NCBI GenBank assembly: GCA_002347685.1
Contig: DDWS01000051.1
Span: forward strand, 1 to 46,107
Direction of reading: 5' to 3'
DNA: 46,107 bases
DNA from: Syntrophaceae bacterium UBA2280
GTDB taxonomy: Bacteria > Desulfobacterota > Syntrophia > Syntrophales > Smithellaceae
Position 1 is the stretch's first letter. Each line of letters starts with the position of its first letter. Made by a program: the position numbers and the translations under genes. Below are positions 17,644 through 26,741 of this stretch, in pieces. Below the pieces are notes generated by a model that saw nothing but the letters and a program-made list of their open reading frames with translations, ran no database searches and was not told where the DNA came from.

Positions 17644-20058
17644 CTAGTGTCCTCCAATCAAATCCATTATCTTCGGAACAATCTCCTTGGCGGTCTTGCC
17701 GACTTCCAGCGTAGGCCCCACGCACGACGGGCAGCCGAACGCGCAGGGGCATTTTTCGATCAGACTTTTGGCGGCAGCAAGGAGGTTTCCGTGTTCCCGG
17801 TAGAGCAGCTCGGAAAAACCGATGCCGCCGGGATAGGAATCGAAGATAAAAATCGTCGGGTCGAACTCGTCGATGCGCGGTCCTTCGGGGCCGCTTACCG
17901 GCTGGGGACGTCCGTTGGCAAAGGAGGTGATCACGCGGCCGGTCTTTCCCTGGCTGACAAACCACTCGCCGGACTTATCGCCCAGCGACCGGTCGATATC
18001 ATGCGTGTCGGCCATCAAAAACATCGCCGACAGATGCTGCAGCGTGTAGGCCAGCGCCGAAAGTCCGTCGATGATTTCCGCGGGGGTGAAATCCAGCGTG
18101 CGCAGGCGGTCGCGCGGAATCGTGAACCAGTAACTGGTGGTGTGCATGTCTTTTTCCGGCAGGTTCACATCGCCGTAGCCCAAATTCTCGGAGGTGTAGA
18201 ATTTAATTTTTTTGTAGCCCACCACCTTGCGCACGACCTGGACTTCGCCGTGTTCGACAATCGCGCCGCCCGCCCTTGAATCCTCAAACGAATCGATCAC
18301 GCGCACGTTGGTGTAGGTCATCGCGTCGGTGTAGTAGTCGGCATCGACTTTGCGGACGTAGGCTTTCTTTCGATCCAGATCAAGCTTGTCCACATGGTAC
18401 TGCTCGGAGGCGAGCATATAGATGGCTTCATCATGGACGGCGGTAAAGGCGCTGTCCCAATCCACTTCGGCAATCACCTTATGATTCCCCGCATCGGTCG
18501 TATCGACCACGACAACATTTTCCGGATTAATGGCGCGCAGGCTCACTTCGTCGGCCGGGTAGCTTTCCGCCGCCCAGTGCCAGCGGTCGTTCGTCCGGTG
18601 CAGGACACCTTTTTCTTCGAGATACTGCAAAAATTCCTCCAGATTTTCGCCGCCGAATTTTTCGCCTTTTTCAAACGGCAGTTCGAACGCCGCGCTCTTG
18701 ATGTGATGCAGCAAAATCAGCAGATTGTCCGGGTTGATCCGGCAATGCTCGGGCGACAGCGCAAAAAAGTAATCCGGATTTTCCATGATGAACTGATCCA
18801 GCGGATGGCTGCGCGCAATGAGAATCGCCAGGCTGCGCCCCGCACGCCTGCCTGCTCTTCCTGCCTGTTGCCAGGTGCTGGCAATGGAGCCGGGGTAACC
18901 GGCCATGATGCAGGCCTCAAGATTGCCGATATCGATGCCCAGCTCGAGCGCGTTGGTACTGATTACACCCATCACCTCGCGCGTCCGCAACCCGCTTTCG
19001 ATTTCACGCCGCAGGTTCGGAAGATACCCCCCGCGGTAGCCTGTCACGAAATGATCCGCCACCGGCCTGGTTTTGACGAATTTGTCCCTGAGATATTTCG
19101 TCAGCACCTCGACATTGAGGCGGCTGGTCGCAAATACAATCGTCTGAATGTTATTCCCGATAAGGTCGGAGGCGATCTTACGCGCGGGTGTCATGGCGCT
19201 CTGCCTGATGCCCAGTTCGCGGTTGACGATGGGCGGGTTATACAAAACAAAGGTTTTGGCCGCCGCGGGCGCGCCGCTTTTATCGAGCAGCGCAACGCTT
19301 CGCTCCAGAATTTTTTCCGCGTGTTCGCGCGGATTGGCGACCGTGGCCGAACAGCAGATAAAAACAGGATTTGCACCATAGAAACGGCAGATGCGAATCA
19401 GCCTTCGGATGACGTTGGCGAAGTGCGACCCGAAAATGCCGCGATAGATATGCAGCTCGTCGATGATGACGTATTTGAGATTCACAAAGAGCTTTTGCCA
19501 TTTCGTGTGGTGCGGCAAAATGCCCGCGTGCAGCATGTCGGGATTGGTGACGACGATGTGACCCTGACGGCGGATGGCCTGACGCGCGTCGTCGGGCGTA
19601 TCGCCATCGTAGGTGAAGGTTTTGATGTCGGCGCGCAAATCCGTAATCAGGCTGTGCGCCTCGTGCATCTGGTCCTGTGCGAGCGCCTTCGTGGGGAACA
19701 GATACAGGGCGCGGGTTTCCGGCTCATCGAGAATGCGCTGCATGACGGGCAGATTGTAGCACAGGGTCTTGCCGCTGGCCGTGGGCGTCACGAGAACCAC
19801 AGACTGTCCGTTCATGATGAAACGCACCGCCTGCGCCTGATGCGAGTATAGCTTCTCCATGCCGCGTTTTTCCAAAACGTCCCGCAGGCGGGGATTCACC
19901 CAATCGGGGTAATCCTCCCAGTCGCCTTGTTTCGCGGGAATCTCGATGATTGCCGCCGCGTTGGCATTGAAGCTTTTGTTTTTTTTAAGTCGCGTGACCC
20001 ACTCATCCAGTGTCAGATTGGCCATCGTTTTGATTACCTTCTTCATGTGATGACGCAT
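17644..20058 (-). CDS. DEAD/DEAH-box helicase of the MrfA/YprA type with C-terminal DUF1998 zinc domain
   Basis: 804 residues. Two RecA domains: Walker A PTASGKT (Gly96-Lys97-Thr98), FPTKALAQDQ, Walker B DELH (200-203), CSATVANPREH (motif III), ALELGIDIG and QQAGRAGRRAG (motif VI). The C terminus has the DUF1998-type region ending in KCPCAFGCPSCVGP (Cys770, 772, 776, 779). In Bacillus, MrfA works with the metal-dependent exonuclease MrfB in mitomycin-damage repair; no exonuclease partner is seen here. A better start may be the ATG at 20025 (MANLTLDEW) since the ATG at 20058 has no SD. The last 225 or so bases are duplicated at 16451-16685. Confidence 0.92.
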   Translation of the reverse strand: MRHHMKKVIKTMANLTLDEWVTRLKKNKSFNANAAAIIEIPAKQGDWEDYPDWVNPRLRDVLEKRGMEKLYSHQAQAVRFIMNGQSVVLVTPTASGKTLCYNLPVMQRILDEPETRALYLFPTKALAQDQMHEAHSLITDLRADIKTFTYDGDTPDDARQAIRRQGHIVVTNPDMLHAGILPHHTKWQKLFVNLKYVIIDELHIYRGIFGSHFANVIRRLIRICRFYGANPVFICCSATVANPREHAEKILERSVALLDKSGAPAAAKTFVLYNPPIVNRELGIRQSAMTPARKIASDLIGNNIQTIVFATSRLNVEVLTKYLRDKFVKTRPVADHFVTGYRGGYLPNLRREIESGLRTREVMGVISTNALELGIDIGNLEACIMAGYPGSIASTWQQAGRAGRRAGRSLAILIARSHPLDQFIMENPDYFFALSPEHCRINPDNLLILLHHIKSAAFELPFEKGEKFGGENLEEFLQYLEEKGVLHRTNDRWHWAAESYPADEVSLRAINPENVVVVDTTDAGNHKVIAEVDWDSAFTAVHDEAIYMLASEQYHVDKLDLDRKKAYVRKVDADYYTDAMTYTNVRVIDSFEDSRAGGAIVEHGEVQVVRKVVGYKKIKFYTSENLGYGDVNLPEKDMHTTSYWFTIPRDRLRTLDFTPAEIIDGLSALAYTLQHLSAMFLMADTHDIDRSLGDKSGEWFVSQGKTGRVITSFANGRPQPVSGPEGPRIDEFDPTIFIFDSYPGGIGFSELLYREHGNLLAAAKSLIEKCPCAFGCPSCVGPTLEVGKTAKEIVPKIMDLIGGH

Positions 20059-20173
20059 TATAAACCATTGTCCGAATATCTCAACCGCTAATCATTCCCT
20101 CAATCAATTTAAAACTTCTATGCACCCGGTATTCATCTGACTTACCTTTTTTAGCTTGCCCGTTTCAAAACAA

Positions 20174-20202
20174 TTGACAAAAAAAACGGGTTGCATTATC
20201 CT
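20174..20202 (+). promoter_or_regulatory. Sigma-70-type promoter of the MarR-fusion gene
   Basis: TTGACA at 20174-20179 and TATCCT at 20197-20202 are separated by 17 bases. The likely transcription start is near 20210, about 30 bases before the ATG. MarR proteins usually bind at such sites, but I see no convincing palindrome. Confidence 0.6.
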
Positions 20203-20240
20203 CTCATACAAGTAAGTCGCATTCGAGTATAAAACCGCCC

Positions 20241-21026
20241 ATGAAGAAGACGGATTGCATTTTCTTCCAGTTTGCCAAAGCCAATCAGCTTGCCAGCCGG
20301 TTTTTAAGCCAGAAAGTCTCTGACCTGAATGTCACATCCGTGCAGGCCATGGTGCTGGGCTTTCTTAATGCTGAAGATAAAATCACCTCCAGCGAACTCG
20401 GAAGAAGAACGGAACTCGACAGCGCAACGCTCACGGGCATTCTCGACAGGCTGGAGGCCGCCGGATTCATTGAACGCCGGGGGACTCCCGACGACCGCCG
20501 GTCCATTCGCATTCATCTGACCAGACCGGGACAATCGATGAGCCGGGAAGCGTCCAGAATGATAACCGAAGCCAATTCGGAATTTCTCCAGGTATTAACC
20601 GACGGACAGGAACGCGAGCTGCACAATGTTAACGCGGAAAGCGAAAAAGCGGCGCTTACGATGGCCCCCGAATTCCCCCTGGTGCTCATGGCCGGAAGGC
20701 ACGTCTCGACCAACGCCAACACGCTGATGCGCGATCCTGCCTGGAACGAGGGCAAACGCGCCTGCACCCTGGCCATGCACCCTGCTGACGCCGCATCCCT
20801 GAAGTTGACCGATGGACAGTCTGTCCGCGTCAAGACACAAGCCGGATCGGAAGCAATTGAACTGGAAGTGACGGACACGGCTCACATCGGCCAGGTGGTG
20901 ATGCCGCATGGATTCGGCCTGGTTTATAACGGCAGGAAATGCGGCGCGAATGTGAACCGGTTGACGAAAACACCCACCGGGACCAGTTCGGCACCCCCAT
21001 TCACCGTTATGTGCCCTGCCGGGTAG
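20241..21026 (+). CDS. MarR-family regulator fused to the C-terminal domain of a molybdopterin oxidoreductase
   Basis: 261 residues in one frame. Residues 1-130 are a MarR winged helix (SVQAMVLGFLNAEDKITSSE, LDSATLTGILDRLEAAGFIE, RRGTPDDRRSIRIHLT: recognition helix and DxRS/R wing intact). From about 144 the sequence is the MopB_CT domain of formate-dehydrogenase-like enzymes: FPLVLMAGRHVSTNANTLMR, LAMHPADAASLKLTDGQSVR, VVMPHGFGLVYNGRKCGANV. None of the catalytic domains of the oxidoreductase are present. Near 20970 a 1-base deletion diverts the end: the alternative frame reads THRDQFGTPIHRYVPCRVEA to a TGA at 21035, the family's expected terminus. So a large deletion joined two genes, the oxidoreductase part is decaying, and the MarR part may still work. 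Confidence 0.85.
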   Translation: MKKTDCIFFQFAKANQLASRFLSQKVSDLNVTSVQAMVLGFLNAEDKITSSELGRRTELDSATLTGILDRLEAAGFIERRGTPDDRRSIRIHLTRPGQSMSREASRMITEANSEFLQVLTDGQERELHNVNAESEKAALTMAPEFPLVLMAGRHVSTNANTLMRDPAWNEGKRACTLAMHPADAASLKLTDGQSVRVKTQAGSEAIELEVTDTAHIGQVVMPHGFGLVYNGRKCGANVNRLTKTPTGTSSAPPFTVMCPAG

Positions 21027-21374
21027 AAGCGCTATGATTCAAACGCAGCCGGGCCGGCTGTTCTAAATGGCAGATTGTGCCAATGATTCCTGCGGGATGA
21101 TTGGGCCGAAGAACTGTCTGCGCTGTTTTGATAAAAAAATTGTCTGTAAATAAATTAAAGAACAAAGCCGGGCGAGCCGATATAGCGACTAAGAGAGGGG
21201 GTAGCGGACACTGTATTCGTTAGCCCAAAATAGTATGATGAATTTCGAGAGATGCTCATTTATTTTGTCCAGATCAGCAACCCAGACGCTCGTTGTATTT
21301 CTTAAGCACAATATCGCTTTCCATTCTGAATTGAAGCATCCGCATAAAAAAACACAAACGGAAGGGCGCCATCC
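21027..21374 (+). other. Intergenic region without recognisable gene
   Basis: About 350 bases between the MarR fusion and the next gene. I see no confident ORF. The first 10 bases are the out-of-frame end of the molybdopterin domain. The rest has scattered stops in all frames and presumably carries the promoter for the 21375 operon. Confidence 0.5.
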
Positions 21375-22142
21375 ATGAGACAGGTCTTATTGACTCCCGC
21401 CGCAGGGAAAAGGCTGATCGGCAAGGGCATCGCCAGACATCCCGACGTGATCACCGCGCTTAAAGGCGGAACCGTCGTGGTGATCGCCGGAACCACCAAC
21501 GGCTATGTCGCCGAGGAATTGCTTGCCGTCATCGGACAAGCCGGGGATTTCCGGCGGGACTGTTTCTTCCGCGGCATCACCTTGCCGCCGGGGCGCCCGT
21601 CATCCGAAACAGGCAGACTTCCGGATGAAAGTGGTTTTCCCGGCGATGTCGTGATCAAAGACGGCGTGTGGAAAAAAGGTAAAACCATCTTCGATGTCGC
21701 GGCGGACCTCAGCAATACCGATGTGATTCTGAAAGGCGCCAACGCAGTGGATTTGGCAAGCCGGCGCGCAGCCATTCTAATCGGGCACCCGCAGGCCGGG
21801 AGCATCGGCGCCTCCCTGCCCGCTCATTTCGGCAGACGCGTGCGCCTGATCCTTCCGGTCGGCCTGGAAAAGCGCATCTCCGGAAACCTTGATGATCTGG
21901 CCGCTCAAATCAACGCACCGGGCGCCCACGGTCCGAGACTGATGCCCGTTCCCGGCGATATTTTCACAGAACTCGACGCCATCGCTTTGCTGACCGGCGC
22001 AAAAGCACAGCTGGCGGCCGCGGGCGGCGTGGCCGGCGCGGAAGGAAGCGTCTGGCTTGCAATCAGCGGCGAGGCGGCACAGGAAAACAACGCTGCCGCG
22101 GTGATACAATCTGTCGCTCAAGAGCCGGCGTTCGATCTTTAG
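21375..22142 (+). CDS. Conserved-looking cytosolic protein of unknown function
   Basis: 255 residues, not recognised as a named family. It starts MRQVLLTPAAGKRLIGKGIA, followed by GGTVVVIAGTTNGYVAEELL, DVILKGANAVDLASRRAAIL, and VRLILPVGLEKRISGNLDDL. The alternating hydrophobic strands with Gly-rich turns (IAGTTNG, KGANAVD, IGHPQAGSIGAS) suggest an alpha/beta nucleotide- or ligand-binding fold. No signal peptide or membrane segment. It ends 14 bases before the hybrid histidine kinase and runs in the same direction, so it may be co-transcribed with the sensor system. Confidence 0.7.
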   Translation: MRQVLLTPAAGKRLIGKGIARHPDVITALKGGTVVVIAGTTNGYVAEELLAVIGQAGDFRRDCFFRGITLPPGRPSSETGRLPDESGFPGDVVIKDGVWKKGKTIFDVAADLSNTDVILKGANAVDLASRRAAILIGHPQAGSIGASLPAHFGRRVRLILPVGLEKRISGNLDDLAAQINAPGAHGPRLMPVPGDIFTELDAIALLTGAKAQLAAAGGVAGAEGSVWLAISGEAAQENNAAAVIQSVAQEPAFDL

Positions 22143-22156
22143 TTCCCGCAAATGGA

Positions 22157-24697
22157 ATGATGATGCGATCTAAAAAGATCCTTGATGAAAGCGGAAAAAA
22201 AGATTCAGGCACTCGGGAAAACCATCCGGATTTTGCCGAACAGAACCATATTGAGCATGCCATTATCGTGCAGAGGGATCTGGGCCTTGCCCTGGACAAG
22301 GCTTCCTCTCTTCAGGAGTCTCTGCAGTTATGCCTTCAGGCAGCCATGGCGGTGTCGGGACTGGATGCTGGCGGCATTTACATTCTGGATCAGGCCAGTG
22401 GGAACCTGAATTTGGTCTCTCATCTCGGTCTTTCTTCCGAGTTTATTGAAGTTAACAGCGTGTCGGAAGCCCGATCCCCAAGAACGGAAATGGTCTTGAG
22501 AGGCGGTAAGCCTCTGTATCTGAATGCGCAGGACATCAGCGATAGGCGCTCGGAGGACATTTCCCGGGAGAATATCCGATCGCTGGCGATTGTCCCCTTC
22601 AGCGGCAAAGGTCAAATCATTGGCTGTCTGAATGTCGCATCCCATATTCAAAGTGAAATCACTTCATACAGCCTTTACACGCTGGAATCAATCGCCCGGC
22701 AGATCGGCACCGCCGTTGCCCGCGCCCAGGCCGAGCAGAACTTGCGGCTGAGTGAGGAAAAGTACCGCGCCTTGTTCGAGAATGCCGCCGAAGGAATAGT
22801 TCAAACCACGCCGGAGGGTGATATTCTCAGCGTCAACCCGGCTATGGCGAAACTCTTCGGCTACAAAACGCCCGCCGCCTTTATGCGAACGATCGTCAAT
22901 ATCGCGCAAATATACGCCCACTCGGATGACCGGTTGTCTTTTCGACGGGAGATCGCAAAAAAAGGCACCGTGAGCAAATATGAAATTTCCTGCCTTCGCA
23001 AGGACGGACAGGAAATGCTGCTGGCCGTCAATGCCAGAGTGATCAGGGATAAGGAAGGCAAGATTATCCGTTATGACGGCTTTTATGAAGACATTACCCA
23101 GCGAAAAAAGATAGAAAAGTCTTTTAAGCAAAGTGAAGAACGCTACCGGATGATCGTGGAGAATATGCAGGATATCATCTGGGTGATGGATTTTAACTTC
23201 CAGTACAAATATCGCAGCCCTTCGAATCTTCGGATAACCGGTTATACCGCCGAAGAGATTATGACCAGACCCCCCCGGGAGCAAATCGTTCCGGAATCCT
23301 ATGCCCTGGTGGAAAAGCATTTTGCTGAAGAGTTTGCAAAAGAATTCAGCGGGAAGCCTGTTGATCCGCGCCGGTCATTGACGATGGAGCTGGAAGTTTA
23401 TCACAAGAACGGCGGTACGGTCTGGATAGAGGTCACCGCCTCGTTTGGCCGGGATGAAAACGGCAAGCCGTTTGAACTTCTGCTCGTCGGCAGAGATATT
23501 TCCGAGCGCAAGAAAATGCAAGGGGAAAGAGATCATCTCCAGAAGCAGTTAATTCAGTCACAGAAAATCGAAGCGATCGGCACGCTGGCAGGCGGTATTG
23601 CTCATGATTTTAATAATATCCTGGCGTCAATGATGGGCTTCACGGAAATGGCTGTCAAAGAAACCCGTGAGGACGTCAGACGGGATTACCTTGAGCAGGT
23701 TCTGCAGGCGTCCGGGCGGGCAAAGAATCTGGTCAACCAGATTCTCGCCTTCAGCCGTCAGCGGGAGCAGGAAGCAAAACCGGTGGACATCCGGTTCATC
23801 ATTAAGGAAGCGTTAGCCTTGCTTCGCTCCACGCTGCCGACAACAATAGAGATGAGACAAAAAATTACGTCAGAACAGGCAACGGTGTTGACCGATCCGA
23901 CACAGATTCACCAGATTGTGATGAATCTGTGTATGAACGCCGCGCAGGCTATGGCGGCAAACGGCGGCCTGCTGGAAGTTCATTTATCCCATCAGTCCAT
24001 AGGGGCGAAAGCCCCGGCTCTGCATTCCGATTTGCAGCCCGGGGATTACGTTCAATTATCCGTGCGGGACACGGGTTGCGGGATTGATCCGGCAATCCGC
24101 GATAAAATATTCGATCCCTTCTTTACCACGAAAAAAACCAAAGGCGGAACCGGTCTGGGTTTGTCTGTCGTTTACGGAATTGTGAAAAGCTGCGGCGGCG
24201 GAATTGACGTTCAAAGCGACGTGGGGCAAGGCACGACCATTGCGGTCTACCTGCCGCTTACCCCGGTAGAAACGCAGGCTGAAGAACATAACCTGGATGA
24301 TATCGACCTGCAAGGTGATGAGAGAATTCTTTTCGTGGATGACGAGGAAATGCTGGTGAAAATGGCCCGGAATTTTTTTCAGACGCTGGGATATCAGATT
24401 ACGGCAACCACCAGCAGCCAGGAGGCGCTCGGGCTGTTTCAGAAAAATCCGAAGGGGTTCGATCTGGTCATCACCGATATGACGATGCCGCAGATCACCG
24501 GTTCTGAACTGGCCCGGGAGTTTCTCATGATTCGTCCGGACCTGCCGATTATTTTGTGCACCGGGTACAGCGATTTCCTGTCGATGAAGGAGGCCAGAAA
24601 ACTCAAGATCCGGGAGTTTGTCATGAAGCCGCTTTTTTTGAAGGATTTAGGTTCGCGTGTGAGGAAAATATTGGACAATGAACGGGAAAAGGAGTGA
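22157..24697 (+). CDS. Hybrid sensor histidine kinase (GAF-PAS-PAS-HisKA-HATPase-REC)
   Basis: 846 residues, no membrane segments, so a soluble sensor. Order: GAF (about 45-195), PAS with linker LSEEKYRALFENAAEGIVQT (about 197-320), PAS with SEERYRMIVENMQDIIWVMD (about 324-450), HisKA with phosphoacceptor His483 (LAGGIAHDFNNILA), HATPase with N-box MNLCMNAAQAM, G1 VRDTGCGID and G2 GGTGLGLSVVYGIV, and a receiver with Asp774 (VITDMTMP) and Lys in VMKPL. The attached receiver implies autoregulation or a phosphorelay. The sigma-54 activator starts 4 bases downstream, which makes it the obvious output. Start uncertain among three adjacent ATGs at 22157-22163. Confidence 0.93.
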   Translation: MMMRSKKILDESGKKDSGTRENHPDFAEQNHIEHAIIVQRDLGLALDKASSLQESLQLCLQAAMAVSGLDAGGIYILDQASGNLNLVSHLGLSSEFIEVNSVSEARSPRTEMVLRGGKPLYLNAQDISDRRSEDISRENIRSLAIVPFSGKGQIIGCLNVASHIQSEITSYSLYTLESIARQIGTAVARAQAEQNLRLSEEKYRALFENAAEGIVQTTPEGDILSVNPAMAKLFGYKTPAAFMRTIVNIAQIYAHSDDRLSFRREIAKKGTVSKYEISCLRKDGQEMLLAVNARVIRDKEGKIIRYDGFYEDITQRKKIEKSFKQSEERYRMIVENMQDIIWVMDFNFQYKYRSPSNLRITGYTAEEIMTRPPREQIVPESYALVEKHFAEEFAKEFSGKPVDPRRSLTMELEVYHKNGGTVWIEVTASFGRDENGKPFELLLVGRDISERKKMQGERDHLQKQLIQSQKIEAIGTLAGGIAHDFNNILASMMGFTEMAVKETREDVRRDYLEQVLQASGRAKNLVNQILAFSRQREQEAKPVDIRFIIKEALALLRSTLPTTIEMRQKITSEQATVLTDPTQIHQIVMNLCMNAAQAMAANGGLLEVHLSHQSIGAKAPALHSDLQPGDYVQLSVRDTGCGIDPAIRDKIFDPFFTTKKTKGGTGLGLSVVYGIVKSCGGGIDVQSDVGQGTTIAVYLPLTPVETQAEEHNLDDIDLQGDERILFVDDEEMLVKMARNFFQTLGYQITATTSSQEALGLFQKNPKGFDLVITDMTMPQITGSELAREFLMIRPDLPIILCTGYSDFLSMKEARKLKIREFVMKPLFLKDLGSRVRKILDNEREKE

Positions 24698-24701
24698 TGG
24701 A

Positions 24702-26096
24702 ATGGCCAGAGTTTTAATTATCGACGACGATGAAATGTTTTGCCGATTATTGAACAGCGCTTTCAAGACAGACGGGCATGTCATATCCTGCGCGTATTGT
24801 CTGGAAGAGGGCCTGAAACTTGTTTCAACCGAATCTTTCGATGTCGTCTTCCTTGATGTCCGATTGCCGGACGGCAATGGCCTCGACAAATTGGCTGAGA
24901 TCCGGGAAGCGGCGTCCGAGCCGGAAGTGATTATTATAACGGGAGCCGGAACGGCAAACGGCGCGGAATTGGCCATTAACAGCGGCGCCTGGGACTATAT
25001 CCAAAAGCCGTCCTCAATCAGTTCAATGACGCTTCCCTTGCTGCGGGCGCTGCAATACCGGGAAGAAAAATTGAAGAAACAGCCGGTGGCCAATCTGAAA
25101 CTCACCAGCCTGATCGGTAAAAGTTCGCAGATGAAGGCCTGCTATAATCTGGTTGCCCAGGCGGCATTCTGTGACGCCAATGTTTTAATTACCGGCGAGA
25201 CGGGCACGGGCAAGGAACTCTTTGCCCAGGCGATTCATGAAAACAGTTCCCGCGCCGGCCAAAGCTTTGTCATTGTTGATTGCGCGGCGCTGACGCAAAA
25301 TCTGACGGAAAGCGCTCTTTTCGGATATGAAAAAGGCGCTTTCACGGGCGCTGACCAACGTCGTGAGGGCCTGATCAAACAAGCGCACGGCGGGACGCTG
25401 TTTCTGGACGAGATCGGCGAGCTTCCGGTAATGATCCAGAAAAGTTTCCTGCGGGTTCTTCAGGAGCATCGGTTTCGTCCTCTGGGCGGCGCCAAGGAAA
25501 TAGAAAGCGATTTCCGGTTAATCGCGGCCACCAACCGTAATCTGGAACAGCGGTCCGCAGAAGGGCTGTTTCGGAAAGATCTTCTTTTCCGTATCCGTTC
25601 GATAACGCTGGATGCGCCAGCGCTCCGGGATCATCTTGATGATTTGGTGGAAATTGCCATTTATCATACAGCAAGAATTTGCCAGCGCAGCCGGATCGAA
25701 CCCAAAAAACTGTCAACGGACTTTCAGGAAGCACTGCTTTCCTATAGCTGGCCGGGCAATGTCCGGGAACTGGTCAACGCCATTGAAAGGGCCATTGCCG
25801 CCGCTCTGTCCGCGCCAACGCTTTTCCGTAAGCATCTCCCCAGCAGCATTCGCGTCAAATTGGCGCAGGACAAAAATTTGCCGGATAATCCGCCGGCAGC
25901 AGACGTTGCCGCCGCAAAATTTCCCAGGCTCAAAGATTTGCGGGAATCCACCTATGCCCAGGTCGAGAGAAAATATATGGAAGACCTGCTGAAGCATACC
26001 TTCGGCGATATTGAACAGGCCCGCCTGATTGCGGATCTCAGCCGGACACGGCTCTATGAGATTTTAAGAAAGCATCATATCCCCGTAAAAAGTTAA
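24702..26096 (+). CDS. NtrC-family sigma-54-dependent response regulator
   Basis: 464 residues from ATG 24702 (AAAAGGAG 7 nt upstream; an in-frame ATG at 24678 overlaps the kinase and lacks an SD). Receiver: acidic pair in LIIDDDE, phosphoacceptor Asp52 (VVFLDVRLPDG). AAA+ domain: Walker A GETGTGKE (165-172), intact sigma-54-contact loop GAFTGA (212-217), Walker B GGTLFLDEIGELP, and sensor FRLIAATN. C-terminal Fis-type helix-turn-helix (IEQARLIADLSRTRLYEILR). All parts needed to remodel sigma-54 RNA polymerase are present. It forms a two-gene unit with the hybrid kinase. A sigma-54-like promoter and a palindrome just downstream suggest its target is the 26334-28673 unit. Confidence 0.95.
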   Translation: MARVLIIDDDEMFCRLLNSAFKTDGHVISCAYCLEEGLKLVSTESFDVVFLDVRLPDGNGLDKLAEIREAASEPEVIIITGAGTANGAELAINSGAWDYIQKPSSISSMTLPLLRALQYREEKLKKQPVANLKLTSLIGKSSQMKACYNLVAQAAFCDANVLITGETGTGKELFAQAIHENSSRAGQSFVIVDCAALTQNLTESALFGYEKGAFTGADQRREGLIKQAHGGTLFLDEIGELPVMIQKSFLRVLQEHRFRPLGGAKEIESDFRLIAATNRNLEQRSAEGLFRKDLLFRIRSITLDAPALRDHLDDLVEIAIYHTARICQRSRIEPKKLSTDFQEALLSYSWPGNVRELVNAIERAIAAALSAPTLFRKHLPSSIRVKLAQDKNLPDNPPAADVAAAKFPRLKDLRESTYAQVERKYMEDLLKHTFGDIEQARLIADLSRTRLYEILRKHHIPVKS

Positions 26097-26130
26097 ACCG
26101 CGTAAAGGCAATTTCTTCAGCGTTCAAATT

Positions 26131-26165
26131 TACGGAAAAACCATACAGCGGACGGTTTTTCCGTA
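26131..26165 (+). promoter_or_regulatory. 12-bp perfect inverted repeat, candidate activator binding site
   Basis: Arms TACGGAAAAACC (26131-26142) and GGTTTTTCCGTA (26154-26165) are perfect complements around an 11-base spacer. It lies about 95-130 bases upstream of a sigma-54-like promoter, the usual distance for an NtrC-type upstream activating sequence. A terminator is less likely because the T run is inside the stem rather than after it. Confidence 0.45.
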
Positions 26166-26259
26166 CGAATCCGCTATTCCCGCACTATTTTTTTCACTTC
26201 AGATGAGTCACGGCGAATCTAAATTATTGTAATTAAATGGGTATATCTCTAATTGGGTT

Positions 26260-26276
26260 TTGGCACGCTTGTTGGA
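26260..26276 (+). promoter_or_regulatory. Sigma-54-like -24/-12 promoter
   Basis: TTGGCACGCTTGTTGGA matches the consensus TTGGCACG-N4-TTGCA except that the -12 GC reads GG. It is about 60 bases before the ATG at 26334 and directly follows the sigma-54 activator gene. Confidence 0.5.
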
Positions 26277-26333
26277 TTAAGACATAACGACAGTACGATG
26301 CTCAATACAGACAGTCTAGGTGGGATTTTTTAT

Positions 26334-26714
26334 ATGGGGTTGATTTTATATTCACGGGAAACAAAGGGATCGGGAAAGCACCTGCTGAAGATTATTCAAG
26401 AGGCCGTTCGCGGTTATCGTCTGGAAAAGTATGCTTCGATTGAAGACTTTACAGAACGGTTGAATCAACCCCTGATGGATGTCAGTGTTGCCGTTCTTTA
26501 TGCGGCCACGCGTTCCGACCTCATGGATATCATTTTTCTGGGAGATCTTTTAGGTGAAATCAGGACGGTGCTGGTCTTGCCGGACAGTCAACCCGAAACT
26601 CTCAAGAAAGCGCATATTTTACGACCGCGGTTTATTGCCACGTCACAGAATGATTTTAAACACCTGGCCAGTGTTCTAAAAAGAATGATGGTCTTGTATG
26701 ACAAGCCGCATTGA
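26334..26714 (+). CDS. Small protein of unknown function co-transcribed with the chemoreceptor
   Basis: 126 residues from ATG 26334, preceded by AGGTGG about 10 nt upstream; the frame is open back to 26253, but that would run through the sigma-54-like promoter. No family recognised with certainty. The fold pattern of alternating strands and helices (MGLILYSRETKGSGKHLLKI, VSVAVLYAATRSDLMDIIFL, IRTVLVLPDSQPETLKKAHI, LRPRFIATSQNDFKHLASVL) resembles a degenerate receiver or P-loop-less alpha/beta domain without an obvious phosphoacceptor. Its stop lies 27 bases before the chemoreceptor start, so both are likely driven by the sigma-54-like promoter. Confidence 0.65.
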   Translation: MGLILYSRETKGSGKHLLKIIQEAVRGYRLEKYASIEDFTERLNQPLMDVSVAVLYAATRSDLMDIIFLGDLLGEIRTVLVLPDSQPETLKKAHILRPRFIATSQNDFKHLASVLKRMMVLYDKPH

Positions 26715-26741
26715 ATGAGGAAGATAAAAAAGGAGGTAGTT

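Noticed and set aside
18394..19851. 485-codon open frame on the plus strand
   Set aside because: It is antisense to the helicase, whose motifs are complete; the plus frame shows no family motif and is a product of GC-rich codon use.
26131..26165. Inverted repeat as a transcription terminator after the sigma-54 activator
   Set aside because: The T run is inside the stem and no T tract follows; spacing to the sigma-54-like promoter fits an activator site better, though this is not settled.
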